64,000 bases of DNA, taken from assembly GCA_016708925.1 (NCBI GenBank), contig JADJET010000008.1:94555-158554 (forward strand). Reading direction: 5' to 3'. Origin of the DNA: Gammaproteobacteria bacterium (GTDB lineage: Bacteria > Pseudomonadota > Gammaproteobacteria > Pseudomonadales > Porticoccaceae). Both the position numbers and the translations under genes were made by a program. Each line of letters opens with the position of its first letter. Position 1 is the first letter of the stretch. The notes under the pieces were generated by a model. The model had not been told where the DNA came from. It saw nothing but the letters and a program-made list of their open reading frames with translations, and made no database searches. Below, piece by piece: positions 53,521 to 61,566 of the stretch.

Positions 53521-54402
53521 ATGATTGCCAATGCGAATGCCGGATTTCTCGGCTCCGAGGTGGAGAACACGCCTGCCACGCAGGCGCGGTTTCACATCAT
53601 TCCGGTGCCGTTCGAGCGCACCACCTCCTATGGCGGCGGCACCCGCGAGGGGCCGGGCGCCATCCTGGAAGCGTCCCAGCAGCTCGAAACCTGGGACGGC
53701 GAAAGCAATCCCTCACTGCTCGGCATTCACACCCAGGTGTCCGTGGCGGTGGATGGCGATGTCGAAGCCGTGATGGAGGCCATCGCGGTGGCCACCGAAG
53801 CGGCGGTACGCGCCGGCGCCATGCCGGTCGCGATCGGCGGCGAGCACACGGTCACTTGCGGCGTGGTGCGGGGTCTGCTGCGCAGCGGCATCGGTCCCTT
53901 CGGCGTGGTGCAGATCGACGCCCACGCCGACCTGCGCGATCGTTACGAGGGCAATCCCTACAGCCATGCCTCGGTGATGCGGCGGGTGGTGGAGGACGGC
54001 GTGCCGCTGTTCCAGCTTGGCGTGCGCGCCTGCTGCGAGGAGGAGCTGCGCGCGCGCCGGGATTTCGGCGTCGGCGCCATCGATGCCCGCGAGCTGGTGG
54101 TCGGCCATCAAATGAGTCTGGAACTGCCGGCGGATTTTCCGGAGCAGGTGTTTTTCACGGTGGACGTGGACGGGCTGGATCCCAGCGTTTTCCCCGGCAC
54201 GGGCACGCCGGTGCCGGGCGGGCTGGGCTGGTATCAGACGCTCGCCCTGTTCGAATCGGTCGCACGCCAGCGCCGCATCATCGGTTTCGATGTCATGGAG
54301 TTCGCGCCCATCCCCGGTTTTCATGCCTACGAATTCGCCGCCGCCCAACTGATCTACAAGTTCATGGGCATCTGCCAGCGGATCGAAGCCGCAGCCGTTT
54401 GA
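53521..54402 (+). CDS. speB: Agmatinase / ureohydrolase family protein
   Basis: 293 residues. Binuclear Mn-binding motifs are complete: AIGGEHTVTCG near residue 105, VVQIDAHADLRDRYEG near 135, and FFTVDVDGLDPSVFPGTGTPVPGG near 220. FERTTSYGGGTREGPGAIL near the N-terminus is typical of SpeB. The enzyme hydrolyses agmatine to putrescine and urea; guanidinobutyrase or a related ureohydrolase is possible, since the family is hard to split by eye. A TATAAT at 53482-53487 could be its -10 box. The CoA-transferase gene follows 31 bp downstream in the same direction, an unexpected partner. Confidence 0.85.
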   Translation: MIANANAGFLGSEVENTPATQARFHIIPVPFERTTSYGGGTREGPGAILEASQQLETWDGESNPSLLGIHTQVSVAVDGDVEAVMEAIAVATEAAVRAGAMPVAIGGEHTVTCGVVRGLLRSGIGPFGVVQIDAHADLRDRYEGNPYSHASVMRRVVEDGVPLFQLGVRACCEEELRARRDFGVGAIDARELVVGHQMSLELPADFPEQVFFTVDVDGLDPSVFPGTGTPVPGGLGWYQTLALFESVARQRRIIGFDVMEFAPIPGFHAYEFAAAQLIYKFMGICQRIEAAAV

Positions 54403-54433
54403 CCGACCAACACGCACACAAAGGCCCTGACGC

Positions 54434-55603
54434 ATGAAACTGGAAGGTATCAAGGTTCTCGATCTGTCGCTGTTTCTTCCCGGTCCCGCCCTCACCCAGA
54501 TGATGGCCGACCACGGCGCCGAGGTGATCAAGCTCGAACCCGTCAATGGCGGCGAGCCGAATCGCGCGATCGGTCCCAAGCGCGATGGTGTGTCGGTGTA
54601 TTTCGCCAACACCCATCGCGGCAAGAAAAGCGTGCAGTTGAATCTGAAAAACGCGGCCGGCAGGGAGATGGCGTTGCGGCTCGCCGCCCGCGCCGATGTG
54701 GTCATCGAGGCGTTCCGCCCCGGCGTGATTGACCGTCTGGGCATGGGCTACGAGCAGGTGCGGGCGCGCAATCCGGGCGTGGTCTATGCCTCGCTGTCCG
54801 CCTTCGGGCAGACCGGCCCCTATGTGAAGAAGCCCGCGCACGATCTCGCCACCGAAGCCTACGCCGGCATTCTGAGCGTCAACCTGGGCTTCGACGGCAA
54901 GCCGGCGATTCCCGCCATTCCCAATGCGGACATGCTCACTTCCATGATGGGTCTGTCGGCGGTGCTGATGGCGCTGCTGCGGCGACAGCAGACGGGGGAG
55001 GGGGACTACATCGACCTCGCCATGATGGATTCGCTGATCGCCTGCGTGCCCAACAATCTGGGTAGCGTGTTCGCCGAGAAGAAACCCCCGGTGGTGAAAG
55101 ACGAGCGCACCTGGGGCGGCTACGCCATGTACAACATCTACGAAACCCGCGACGGCAAGTACATCGTGCTCGGCGCCTCGGAAGTGCATTTCGCCAAAAA
55201 CGTGCTGACGAAAATGGGCCGTCTCGATCTGCTGCCGTTCTGCGAACCGCCGCCGGGACCGCCCCAGCAGCCGGTGAAGGATTTTTTCGCCGCGACCTTT
55301 CTGTCGCGCACCCAGGCCGAGTGGATCGCGTGGTTTGACGATGTCGATGCGGCCTTCGCGCCGGTCAACGATTTGCGAGAGGGCGCGGACGACCCACAGA
55401 TCCGTGCGCGCGAAATGATCGTCGAGGATGCGGCGGGCCGCGAGCACATCGGCATCCCCATCAAGTTCCGCAACGAGCCCGGCCGCATCAACCCGGAGCC
55501 ACCGGGCCTCGGCGCCCACAACGAAGAACTGGCCCGCGCCGTGGGTTTCAGCGCTGCGGAAATTCGCGCGATGCAAGCCGAAGGCGCGTTCGGCGCCGGT
55601 TGA
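54434..55603 (+). CDS. CaiB/BaiF family (class III) CoA-transferase
   Basis: 389 residues. LEGIKVLDLSLFLPGPALTQMMADHGAEVIKLEPVNGGEPNRAIGP opens the protein, then NTHRGKKSVQLNLKNAAGREM, RPGVIDRLGMGYEQVRARNPGVVYASLSAFGQTGPY and GEGDYIDLAMMDSLIACV. The catalytic Asp is expected in the region IPNADMLTSMMGLSAVLMALL, near residue 170. It is a more alpha-methylacyl-CoA racemase-like relative than the copies at 46557 and 59193. CoA exchange between carboxylic acids is likely; the substrate is unknown. Confidence 0.88.
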   Translation: MKLEGIKVLDLSLFLPGPALTQMMADHGAEVIKLEPVNGGEPNRAIGPKRDGVSVYFANTHRGKKSVQLNLKNAAGREMALRLAARADVVIEAFRPGVIDRLGMGYEQVRARNPGVVYASLSAFGQTGPYVKKPAHDLATEAYAGILSVNLGFDGKPAIPAIPNADMLTSMMGLSAVLMALLRRQQTGEGDYIDLAMMDSLIACVPNNLGSVFAEKKPPVVKDERTWGGYAMYNIYETRDGKYIVLGASEVHFAKNVLTKMGRLDLLPFCEPPPGPPQQPVKDFFAATFLSRTQAEWIAWFDDVDAAFAPVNDLREGADDPQIRAREMIVEDAAGREHIGIPIKFRNEPGRINPEPPGLGAHNEELARAVGFSAAEIRAMQAEGAFGAG

Positions 55604-55650
55604 GTGATCGCGGAGCCGATGACCGTCCGGTAGCCACGGGCGCGAAAAGC

Positions 55651-55839
55651 ATGAATCCGAAAACGCACGCGCGTCTGAGCGAGGTTCCGGAACTGGCGCT
55701 GGTTTTCTGGATACTGAAAATTCTTGCGACGACCTTCGGCGAGACCGGTGGCGATGCCGTGTCCATGTCGCTGAATCCGGGTTATCTGCTCGGCACCGGA
55801 ATTTTCGCTGTGCTGTTCCTGGCTGCGGTAATGGTTTAG
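55651..55839 (+). pseudogene. Truncated membrane protein, COG4705-like N-terminus
   Basis: 63 codons: MNPKTHARLSEVPELALVFW, ILKILATTFGETGGDAVSMS and a second hydrophobic stretch LLGTGIFAVLFLAAVMV, then stop. VPEVTLxFWxIKILATTxGETGGDAxSM is the conserved start of COG4705-type membrane proteins, which are normally about 250 residues with eight helices. Only the first two helices remain. A repeat cluster begins at the break point. An in-frame TTG start at 55600 is possible. Probably non-functional. Confidence 0.6.
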
Positions 55840-55859
55840 GGACGCTCCGAATAGCCGCG

Positions 55860-56110
55860 TAATCGTCGTTCCCGCGCCGGCGGGAACCCAGAAATATCGG
55901 GGTCGTCTGGATGCCCGCTTCCGCGGGCATGACGGCCATTCAGCCATGCGTAGGGCGGATAAGCGCAGCGCATCCGCCGTGATCGCGGCTCCGCTCTTGC
56001 CGCCAGGCGCGTGGCTTTTCGGTGGGTGCGCTGCGCTTGCCTACCCTGCGATATCTTTTCACACAGCCGCTTCCGCGGGCATGACGGTTATTCAGCGTGT
56101 CCTAAGATCT
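55860..56110. repeat. Composite intergenic repeat cluster
   Basis: In order: a REP-like hairpin CGTCGTTCCCGCGCCGGCGGGAACCCAG (55863-55891), a second one CTGGATGCCCGCTTCCGCGGGCATGACGG (55909-55936), then GTAGGGCGGATAAGCGCAGCGCATCCGCC, GGTGGGTGCGCTGCGCTTGCCTACCC and TTTTCACACAGCC (to 56067), then another GCTTCCGCGGGCATGACGG. The TTCACACAGCC end is shared with the 46348-46509 element. It forms most of the 483-bp gap 55840-56322 together with the next repeat. Confidence 0.75.
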
Positions 56111-56117
56111 CGCACCA

Positions 56118-56280
56118 CTAGTAGTGCGACATATAAACAAGGGAACGTCATGCCCGCGAAGGCGGGCATCCAGTTTTTGCGGGGAAATCCAGCCGTTGTT
56201 GAGGCTCCGGGGCTGGATTCCCGCGTGCGCGGGAATGACGATGGCGAGTAATGTGTCGAAACTTACGTGCCGTGGTACTA
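56118..56280. repeat. Dispersed palindromic element, copy 2 (long form)
   Basis: Same ends as 1622-1735 (CTAGTAGTGCGACATATAAA ... TTACGTGCCGTGGTAC) with a longer centre containing a second hairpin (GGGCTGGATTCCCGCG...). Its left flank CGCACCA-CTAGTAG-TGCG is itself almost palindromic. It ends 42 bp before the tRNA-Leu gene's 3' end. Confidence 0.75.
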
Positions 56281-56322
56281 GCCGGTGCGCGCAAGTGTTC
56301 GGAATATTTCCATGACAGCAAA

Positions 56323-56641
56323 TGGTGCCCGAGGCCGGATTTGAACCGGCACGACCCAGAGGTCGAGGGATTTTCGTACCACTTCGGCTTTCGCCGCCGC
56401 CCTTGGCGAACCGCCGGCGTTCGTGGTCTGGAGCACGCCTTCACCCTAGCCCTGCGGCTGTAGGTGCCCGCCGTCTGCTCTCTACACCTTCCCGTCCGGA
56501 GGCGGGCTTGGCTCGGCGTTGGCTCGGGCTTGGTGCTGCCCAGGGCGTTCGCCGACTTTGACGGGCGTCACCCGCCGGGTTTCCCCGGCGGGGCTCAAAT
56601 TGTTTCAAGTCCCTTGTGTCTACCGATTTCACCACTCGGGC
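56323..56641 (-). tRNA. tRNA-Leu(UAA) interrupted by a group I intron
   Basis: 5' exon 56641-56607 reads GCCCGAGTGGTGAAATCGG... and ends GGGACTT. The 3' exon 56374-56323 starts AAAATCCCTCG and ends GGGCACCA, with encoded CCA. Joined, the anticodon stem AGGGA/TCCCT closes the 7-nt loop CTTAAAA, giving anticodon TAA. The acceptor GCCCGAG/CTCGGGC, a leucine-type long variable arm (CGACCTCTGGGTCG) and the T arm GCCGG-TTCAAAT-CCGGC all form. The spliced RNA is 87 nt. The break is between U34 and A35, exactly where trnL(UAA) introns of cyanobacteria and plastids sit. Confidence 0.9.
56375..56606 (-). ncRNA. Group I self-splicing intron in tRNA-Leu(UAA), 232 nt
   Basis: The 5' exon ends in U and the intron ends in G, as group I splicing requires. 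AAUUUGAGCCCC near the intron start can act as guide, giving a U-G pair at the 5' splice site with exon GGGACUU (one mismatch). P2 is a perfect 9-bp hairpin, CCCGCCGGG-GAAA-CCCGGCGGG. The conserved core GACGGGAAGGUGUAGAGA is present; P7 can form between GAGCA (plus 56476-56480) and UGCUC (56431-56435). A GGC-GAAA-GCC hairpin lies near the 3' end. No homing endonuclease ORF. The overall order of conserved blocks matches the cyanobacterial trnL intron. Confidence 0.85.
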
Positions 56642-56756
56642 ATGAGCGGGGTAGGCGCTGCCGCCATCGTCACGCGGTCGCGGGGCGCCACGATAAACCA
56701 TCCGCTCGCGCTGTGCCAATTGGTTCCATCATACGCACAACGGGACCACCGCCGGG

Positions 56757-57509
56757 CTATTGCGCCATGTAGCCGCCATCCACGACCACTTCCGAACCGG
56801 TCATGAAGGACGCTTCGTCGGAGGCCAGAAACAGTACCGGGTAGGAGAGTTCAAGCGGCTCTGCCACACGGTTGAGAATGGTTTTGTCGCGCATCATGTT
56901 GATGAATTTTTCGTCCTCCAGCACCAGCCGGGTGCCGGGCGTTCGCACCATGCCGGGATGGACCGAGTTTGCGCGAATGTTGTACTGCGCGTAATCGACG
57001 GCGAGGGACTTGGTGAGGATACGCACGGCGCCTTTGCCTGCTTGATAGGCGGCTTGTTGGGGCATGCCCGCCATTCCGGCAATCGAGGATATGTTCACGA
57101 TGGAGCCGCCGCCGGCCTTTTGCATCGCGGGCAGGATGAATTTGCAGCCCAGAAAAATGCTTTTTACGCACACATCCATCACGCGATTCCAGTCCTCGAG
57201 CGAGGATTCCTCGGCGCTGTGAAAGGCGGCGAACGCGGCGTTGTTGACCAGAATATCGATCTTGCCGTAGCGCGCGACCGCGGCGTCGATGACGCTCTGC
57301 CACTGGCTTTCATCGGTCACGTCATGCGACAGATACATGGCCTCGCCACCGGCGGCGCGGATCGATGCCACCGTTTCCTCACCGAGTTTGTCGCGCCGGT
57401 CCGTGGCGATTACCTTCGCGCCTTCTTTTGCGAACAAGCGCGCATGAGACTCGCCCATTCCGCGCGCGGCACCCGTGATGAGTGCTACTTTCCCGTCCAA
57501 TCTGCCCAT
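56757..57509 (-). CDS. Short-chain dehydrogenase/reductase
   Basis: 250 residues from ATG 57509 (CGGAGA upstream). KVALITGAARGMGESHARLFAKEGAKVIATDRRD (cofactor site), NNAAFAAF, catalytic Ser in SIVNISSIAGMAGM, Y-x3-K in AAYQAGKGAVRILTK, and a C-terminal SFMTGSEVVVDGGYMAQ. The glycine motif has Met in place of the usual Ile (ARGMGE), as in several steroid/bile-acid or ring-alcohol SDRs. It is a tandem paralogue of the next gene (same MGES, YQAxKGAVRxLTKSxAVDYAQYNIRxNSVHPG blocks) and probably shares its operon. Confidence 0.9.
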   Translation of the reverse strand: MGRLDGKVALITGAARGMGESHARLFAKEGAKVIATDRRDKLGEETVASIRAAGGEAMYLSHDVTDESQWQSVIDAAVARYGKIDILVNNAAFAAFHSAEESSLEDWNRVMDVCVKSIFLGCKFILPAMQKAGGGSIVNISSIAGMAGMPQQAAYQAGKGAVRILTKSLAVDYAQYNIRANSVHPGMVRTPGTRLVLEDEKFINMMRDKTILNRVAEPLELSYPVLFLASDEASFMTGSEVVVDGGYMAQ

Positions 57510-57536
57510 GTCTGTTTCTCCGCTGAAGGCTTTTTA

Positions 57537-58289
57537 TCAGGCTGCGGTCCAGCCGCCGTCGACCACCAGTTCCGAGCCCGTCATGTACGACGACTCGTCG
57601 GACGCGAGCAGCAGCACCGCGTAGGACAGTTCGATGGGATCGGCCATGCGCTTCATGATGGTGGTGGCGACCAGGGCATCGATCATCGAGGTGTCATCGC
57701 CGAGCACATTGATGATCGGCGTGCGCACCGCGCCGGGATGGACCGAATTCACGCGGATGTTGTATTGCGCGTAATCCACGGCACAGGATTTGGTCAGCAT
57801 CCGCACCGCGCCCTTGGATGCCTGATAAGCCGCCTGGCTCACCATGCCGACCATGCCCGAGATGGACGAAATGTTGACGATGGAGCCACCGCCGGCCTTT
57901 TTCATTGCGGGCACGATGTGCTTGCAGCCCAGAAACACGCCGGTGGAATTCACGCTCATGACGCGATCCCACTCGGCGGTGGTGGTTTCGTTGTTGGGTT
58001 TGAAAACGACGATCCCGGCATTGTTGACCAGGATATCGATCTTGCCGAAAGCGCCGACTGCCTTGTCGACAACCGCCATCCAATCGGCTTCGCTGGCGAC
58101 GTCGTGGCGCAAAAACATGGCCTCGCCGCCGGCGTCGCGAATGGCTTTGGCGACGGCCTCGCCCGCATCCACGGCGACATCCGTCACAATCACTTTCGCA
58201 CCTTCGCGCGCCAGCAGCTTGCAGTGGGACTCACCCATGCCCATGCTGCCGCCCGTCACCAGTGCGACTTTTCCGCTCACGCGTCCCAT
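57537..58289 (-). CDS. Short-chain dehydrogenase/reductase
   Basis: 250 residues from ATG 58289, with AAGGGGGA upstream. KVALVTGGSMGMGESHCKLLAREGAKVIVTDVAVDAGE, NNAGIVVF, SIVNISSISGMVGM, YQASKGAVRMLTKSCAVDYAQYNIRVNSVHPGAVRTP and YMTGSELVVDGGWTAA. All catalytic residues (Ser, Tyr, Lys) are present. Aspartate after the second strand (TDVAVD) favours NAD(H). First gene of a two-gene SDR operon. The pair may act on different stereo- or regio-isomers of one substrate (inference). Confidence 0.9.
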   Translation of the reverse strand: MGRVSGKVALVTGGSMGMGESHCKLLAREGAKVIVTDVAVDAGEAVAKAIRDAGGEAMFLRHDVASEADWMAVVDKAVGAFGKIDILVNNAGIVVFKPNNETTTAEWDRVMSVNSTGVFLGCKHIVPAMKKAGGGSIVNISSISGMVGMVSQAAYQASKGAVRMLTKSCAVDYAQYNIRVNSVHPGAVRTPIINVLGDDTSMIDALVATTIMKRMADPIELSYAVLLLASDESSYMTGSELVVDGGWTAA

Positions 58290-58371
58290 CCGATCCCCCT
58301 TTTTTATGGATATGACAAGTTATAGATATCGCCAGCTGCAAGTTATGGAATGTACAGTGTGATCCTCATTG

Positions 58372-58470
58372 TCACGCCGGAAAGCCGGTCGGGACAAGGT
58401 CCATGCCGCTCGCGCCGCCGGTGATGAATGCGACCTTGCCTTTTACATCCTTGATCGTGGCTTGCCTGCT
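58372..58470 (-). pseudogene. N-terminal fragment of a third SDR gene
   Basis: Codons IKDVKGKVAFITGGASGMDL then VPTGFPA and stop: a standard SDR beginning (K-V-A-F-I-T-G-G-A-S-G) that loses the frame right after the glycine motif. No start codon is clear. It lies in the 359-bp gap 58290-58648, which otherwise shows no gene. A decayed remnant of an SDR array. Confidence 0.6.
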
Positions 58471-58648
58471 GTGGTTTTGGAATCGTTATTGGCGGACTAC
58501 AGCACAAACCATTGTGTTACGCCACACGCGGCCACGCATCGGAGGGCGTTTGGTGTGGCGCCACTGAAGTAACAAGCCATTCCGCCAGCGAAGCCGTTCG
58601 GAACGGTTCGTAACGAAGGAACGGATTCAGAAAGCGACCCTCGCGTCA

Positions 58649-59023
58649 CTACGAAGTCTTATTCTTCAAGGCTTCCTTGAGTCCAGCGAACGGACTGAAG
58701 GTTGCCGCTTCAGTCCGGGTTTCAGACCGGCTGCCGTACGAGATGAAATTTTCAAATTTGGTGTGTTCTTCATCGTGGCAGTACACGCAAAGCAGCTCCC
58801 AGTTACTGCCATCTGCCGGGTTATGGTCGTGATCGTGGTTGATGTGGTGCACCGTGAGCTCGCGCAGATTGGTGCGGGTGAACTCCCGGGTACAACGTCC
58901 GCAAATCCAGGGATACAGCTTGAGCGCCTGTTCGCGATAACCTTTCTCACGTTGCGCGATATAGAGGCGTTGCTCCGCCAGCAGCCGGTCAACCTTGCTG
59001 CTGTCGGGTTTCTTGATGCTCAT
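58649..59023 (-). CDS. yajD: HNH nuclease, YajD family
   Basis: 124 residues from ATG 59023. MSIKKPDSSKVDRLLAEQRL, then QALKLYPWICGRCTREFTRTNLRELTVHHINHDHDHNPADGSNWELLCVYCHDEEHTKFEN. The two CxxC pairs (CGRC, CVYC) bind structural zinc, and HHINHDHDHNP...N...H forms the HNH active site. YajD is a small, widely conserved protein of unknown cellular role; nuclease activity is inferred. Divergent from the next CoA-transferase gene. Confidence 0.88.
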   Translation of the reverse strand: MSIKKPDSSKVDRLLAEQRLYIAQREKGYREQALKLYPWICGRCTREFTRTNLRELTVHHINHDHDHNPADGSNWELLCVYCHDEEHTKFENFISYGSRSETRTEAATFSPFAGLKEALKNKTS

Positions 59024-59192
59024 GGATAATCCCCGGCAATTGGCGTCACAGTGCGTGACATGGTGGCTTGAATGATTCGGGGCGGCAACCGGATTTGGAG
59101 AAAGAGCCCGGCTGGTATAGCCTGACACCGCTGGCAAGCAGGTTACCGACAACCATAACAATACCAGGGTCCGACAGGGCCGGGAGGTCGCC

Positions 59193-60446
59193 GTGACGCA
59201 TCTCAAGCACGTGCTCGATGGCTACAGGATTCTCGACTTCACCCATGCGCTGGCCGGGCCCACCGCGACCCGCCTCCTGGCCGAGATGGGCGCGGAAGTC
59301 ATCAAGGTCGAGATCCCGCCCGTAGGCGACATGACCCATGCCTTCCCCACCGTGCGCAACCAGCGCAGTGCGTTTTATGTTCAGCAGAACCGCGGCAAGA
59401 AAAGCCTGTTCATCGATGTCAAAACCCCCAAGGGTCTGGCGATCATCAAGGCCATGGTCAAGAAAATGGATGTGCTGGTGGAGAATTTCGCGCCGGGCGC
59501 GATTGCGCGCATGGGGCTGGATTACGCGACGCTTTCCGCCATCAACCCCGGGCTGGTGATGTGCTCCATCTCTGCGTTTGGTCAAACCGGCCCGCTGGCG
59601 TCGCGGCCGGGCTACGATTTTATCGCCCAGGCTTTTGCAGGCGTAACGCATGTGATCGGCTAACCGGATCGGCCGCCATCGTTGCCGGGACTCGGGCTCG
59701 GCGACGTCATGACGGGCGTGCATGGCCTGGGCGCCATCGCCTGCGCACTGCTGTACCGGGAGAAAACCGGTCGCGGTCAGCATATCGATATTTCACTGCT
59801 CGACAGCTATTACCACTGCCACGATCTCAATGTGCAGCTCTACAGTGCGTCCGACGGCAAGATCAATCCCAAACGCACCGGCTCCCATCTGGGCGCGGGC
59901 GCGCCGCTCGGCATTTTTTACGGCAAGGAACCGGACGAATACATTGCCATTGCCTGTCCTACCAATCGCCAGTGGCGCCAACTGTGTGCCGCCATGGATC
60001 GGGAGGATCTCGCGCGCCATCCCGACTACAAGGATAACGTCGACCGGGTACGACGTAAAAAGGCCATCATCGCGCTGATCAACGACTGGATCGCCAGCCA
60101 CGATACTACCGCCGCCGCGCTGGCCAAGTTCGATGAATACCGCGTTCCCTATGCGCCGGTGCTCGACATCGGCCAGACTATAAATCACCCGCATCACCGC
60201 GAGCGCGGTACCGTGCGTACCATCAAGGATGAGGATTTTGGCGATTTTGAGGCCCCCGGCTTTCCGTTCCGTTTTTCCGATTTTCCCGGGCAACTGGATT
60301 TGCGCGCGCCCCGCCGCGGCGAGCACAATGCCGAGATTTTGAAGGAATATCTCGGGCTTGGCGAAGCGGAAATTAAAATCCTGGAGCAGGAAGGTGTTCT
60401 GGTGACCGAAGCGACAAAAATGCAAAAGGTACAGGCTCAGCGCTGA
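59193..60446 (+). pseudogene. CaiB/BaiF family CoA-transferase with in-frame stop
   Basis: Starts at GTG 59193 (GGGAGG upstream): HLKHVLDGYRILDFTHALAGPTATRLLAEMGAEVIKVEIPPVGDMTH. A TAA at 59661-59663 interrupts the frame after AFAGVTHVIG, exactly where homologues have Glu or Asp. The same frame resumes as PDRPPSLPGLGLGDVMTGVHGLGAIACALLYREKTGRGQHIDISLLDSYYH to the stop at 60446. It is 417 codons in all and otherwise complete, including the catalytic Asp region (LGLGDVMTG). A single G-to-T change (GAA to TAA) would explain it. Paralogue of 46557-47792. The fragment after the stop has an ATG-like start, but two halves are unlikely to work. Confidence 0.85.
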
Positions 60447-60502
60447 GGCGCTGCATGGTCAAAAGTTGGAAAACCACACGCAGGCAATCTGGAGTTTGAA
60501 TC

Positions 60503-60880
60503 ATGTCTGACGAAAAAAAGAGAGAGAAAGGCATCGCGTTTTTCAAAAAACTGACCGCGGGTCAGGAGCGACAGGCCAAATCGGTCAAGGCCGCGATCCC
60601 GGAAAAATTCACTCAATACACCATGGAGCATCTGTTTGGCGATGTCTGGCAAGGCGAGGAAATCCCGCTGGAGCTGCGCTCCCTGATCACCTGCACCATT
60701 CTGGTGGCGCTCAATCGCGAAGCGGAACAGCGCATTCACTTCCCGGGCGCCAGAAACCTGGGTGTGACGCGTGAGCAACTGGAAGCGATGATCATCCACG
60801 CGGCGCACTACGCCGGTTGGCCAGTCGCCGCCAGTGCGTTTCGTGTACTGGCGGAAGTATGGCCGGTGGAAGAGGCATGA
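60503..60880 (+). CDS. Carboxymuconolactone decarboxylase-like (AhpD-fold) protein
   Basis: 125 residues. GIAFFKKLTAGQERQAKSVKAAIPEKFTQYTMEHLFGDVWQGEEIPLELRSLITCTILVALNREAEQRIHFPGARNLGVTREQLEAMIIHAAHYAGWPVAASAFRVLAEVW matches PF02627: the conserved L-x-L-R-x-R-x-L-I block (ELRSLIT), the helix with H-x-x-x-A (RIHFPGARNLG), and H-x-x-x-Y-A-G-W-P. No CxxC redox pair, so it is the decarboxylase type rather than AhpD peroxidase. Start has GGAG-like spacing. Follows the broken CoA-transferase by 56 bp. An IS remnant begins exactly at its stop codon. Confidence 0.85.
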   Translation: MSDEKKREKGIAFFKKLTAGQERQAKSVKAAIPEKFTQYTMEHLFGDVWQGEEIPLELRSLITCTILVALNREAEQRIHFPGARNLGVTREQLEAMIIHAAHYAGWPVAASAFRVLAEVWPVEEA

Positions 60881-61551
60881 ACCGGAAAAGGACAATCGAC
60901 TGTTCGTCGACGCGGTGCTGTGGATCGCACGCGCCGGCGCACCGTGGCGCGATCTGCCGGAAGCGTTCGGTCCGTGGAACAGCGTGTACAAGCGATTCTC
61001 ACGGTGGTCCAACGCCGGCGTCTGGCATCGGGTCTTCGCCGAGCTGGCCCAAGACGCCGACTTCGAGGAAGTGTTCCTCGATTCCACCATTGTCAGAGCT
61101 CACCAGCATGCCGCCGGTGCTCCAAAAAAAACGGCAGCCAAGCGATCGGCCGCTCGCGTGGCGGATTGACGACCAAGATTCACGCGCTGGTCGAAGGGCT
61201 GGGCACTCTGGCGCGCTGGCAGCTCACCGCCGGGCAAGTCCATGACATCACGCAGGCGCACGACTTGATCGAGGGTGTTCCCGCGCAGACCGTCGCCGCC
61301 GACAAAGCCTATGACGCCGATGCGCTCATTCAGACCTCGTGCAAGCAGGCGCTGAAGCGGTCATCCCGCCGCGCGGGAATCGCCGTCAGACACGCGATTA
61401 CGATCAGCACAAATACAAGCATCGCAACCTCATCGAGCGCTTTTTCTGCCGCATCAAAGAATTTCGCCGCATCGCCACGCGCTACGACAAACTCGCCAGT
61501 CGCTTCTCCTCCTTCATCGCTCTGGTCGCTTCCTTCGTGTGGCTCGCTTAA
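60881..61551 (+). pseudogene. IS5-family transposase, truncated and frameshifted
   Basis: EKDNRLFVDAVLWIARAGAPWRDLPEAFGPWNSVYKRFSRWSNAGVW is the DUF4096-type N-terminal domain, lacking its first about 25 residues. The DDE domain begins EEVFLDSTIVRAHQHAAGA (first Asp). The frame changes at an A8 run (about 61125), which in this group is a programmed slippage site linking orfA to orfB (GRSRGGLTTKIHALVEGLG, second Asp in VAADKAYDADALI). A second shift near 61335-61345 is not programmed; the rest, AGAEAVIPPRGNRRQTRDYDQHKYKHRNLIERFFCRIKEFRRIATRYDK, carries the terminal Glu. Confidence 0.8.
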
Positions 61552-61566
61552 ATGTCAACAGGCCCT
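60881..61566 (+). mobile_element. 5'-truncated IS5-family (IS427-like group) insertion sequence
   Basis: Starts abruptly in coding sequence after the preceding gene's stop and ends at AAATGTCAACAGGCCCT, which looks like the right terminal inverted repeat (61550-61566). No matching left repeat exists, so the left end is lost and the element should not move by itself. The transposase inside is frameshifted. A degenerate copy of the TTGTTGAAAAACTGC repeat follows. Confidence 0.7.

Noticed and set aside
56251..56719. Small ORFs on both strands over the split tRNA-Leu
   Set aside because: They translate tRNA and intron sequence; no coding signature and no homing-endonuclease motif (LAGLIDADG, GIY-YIG or HNH).
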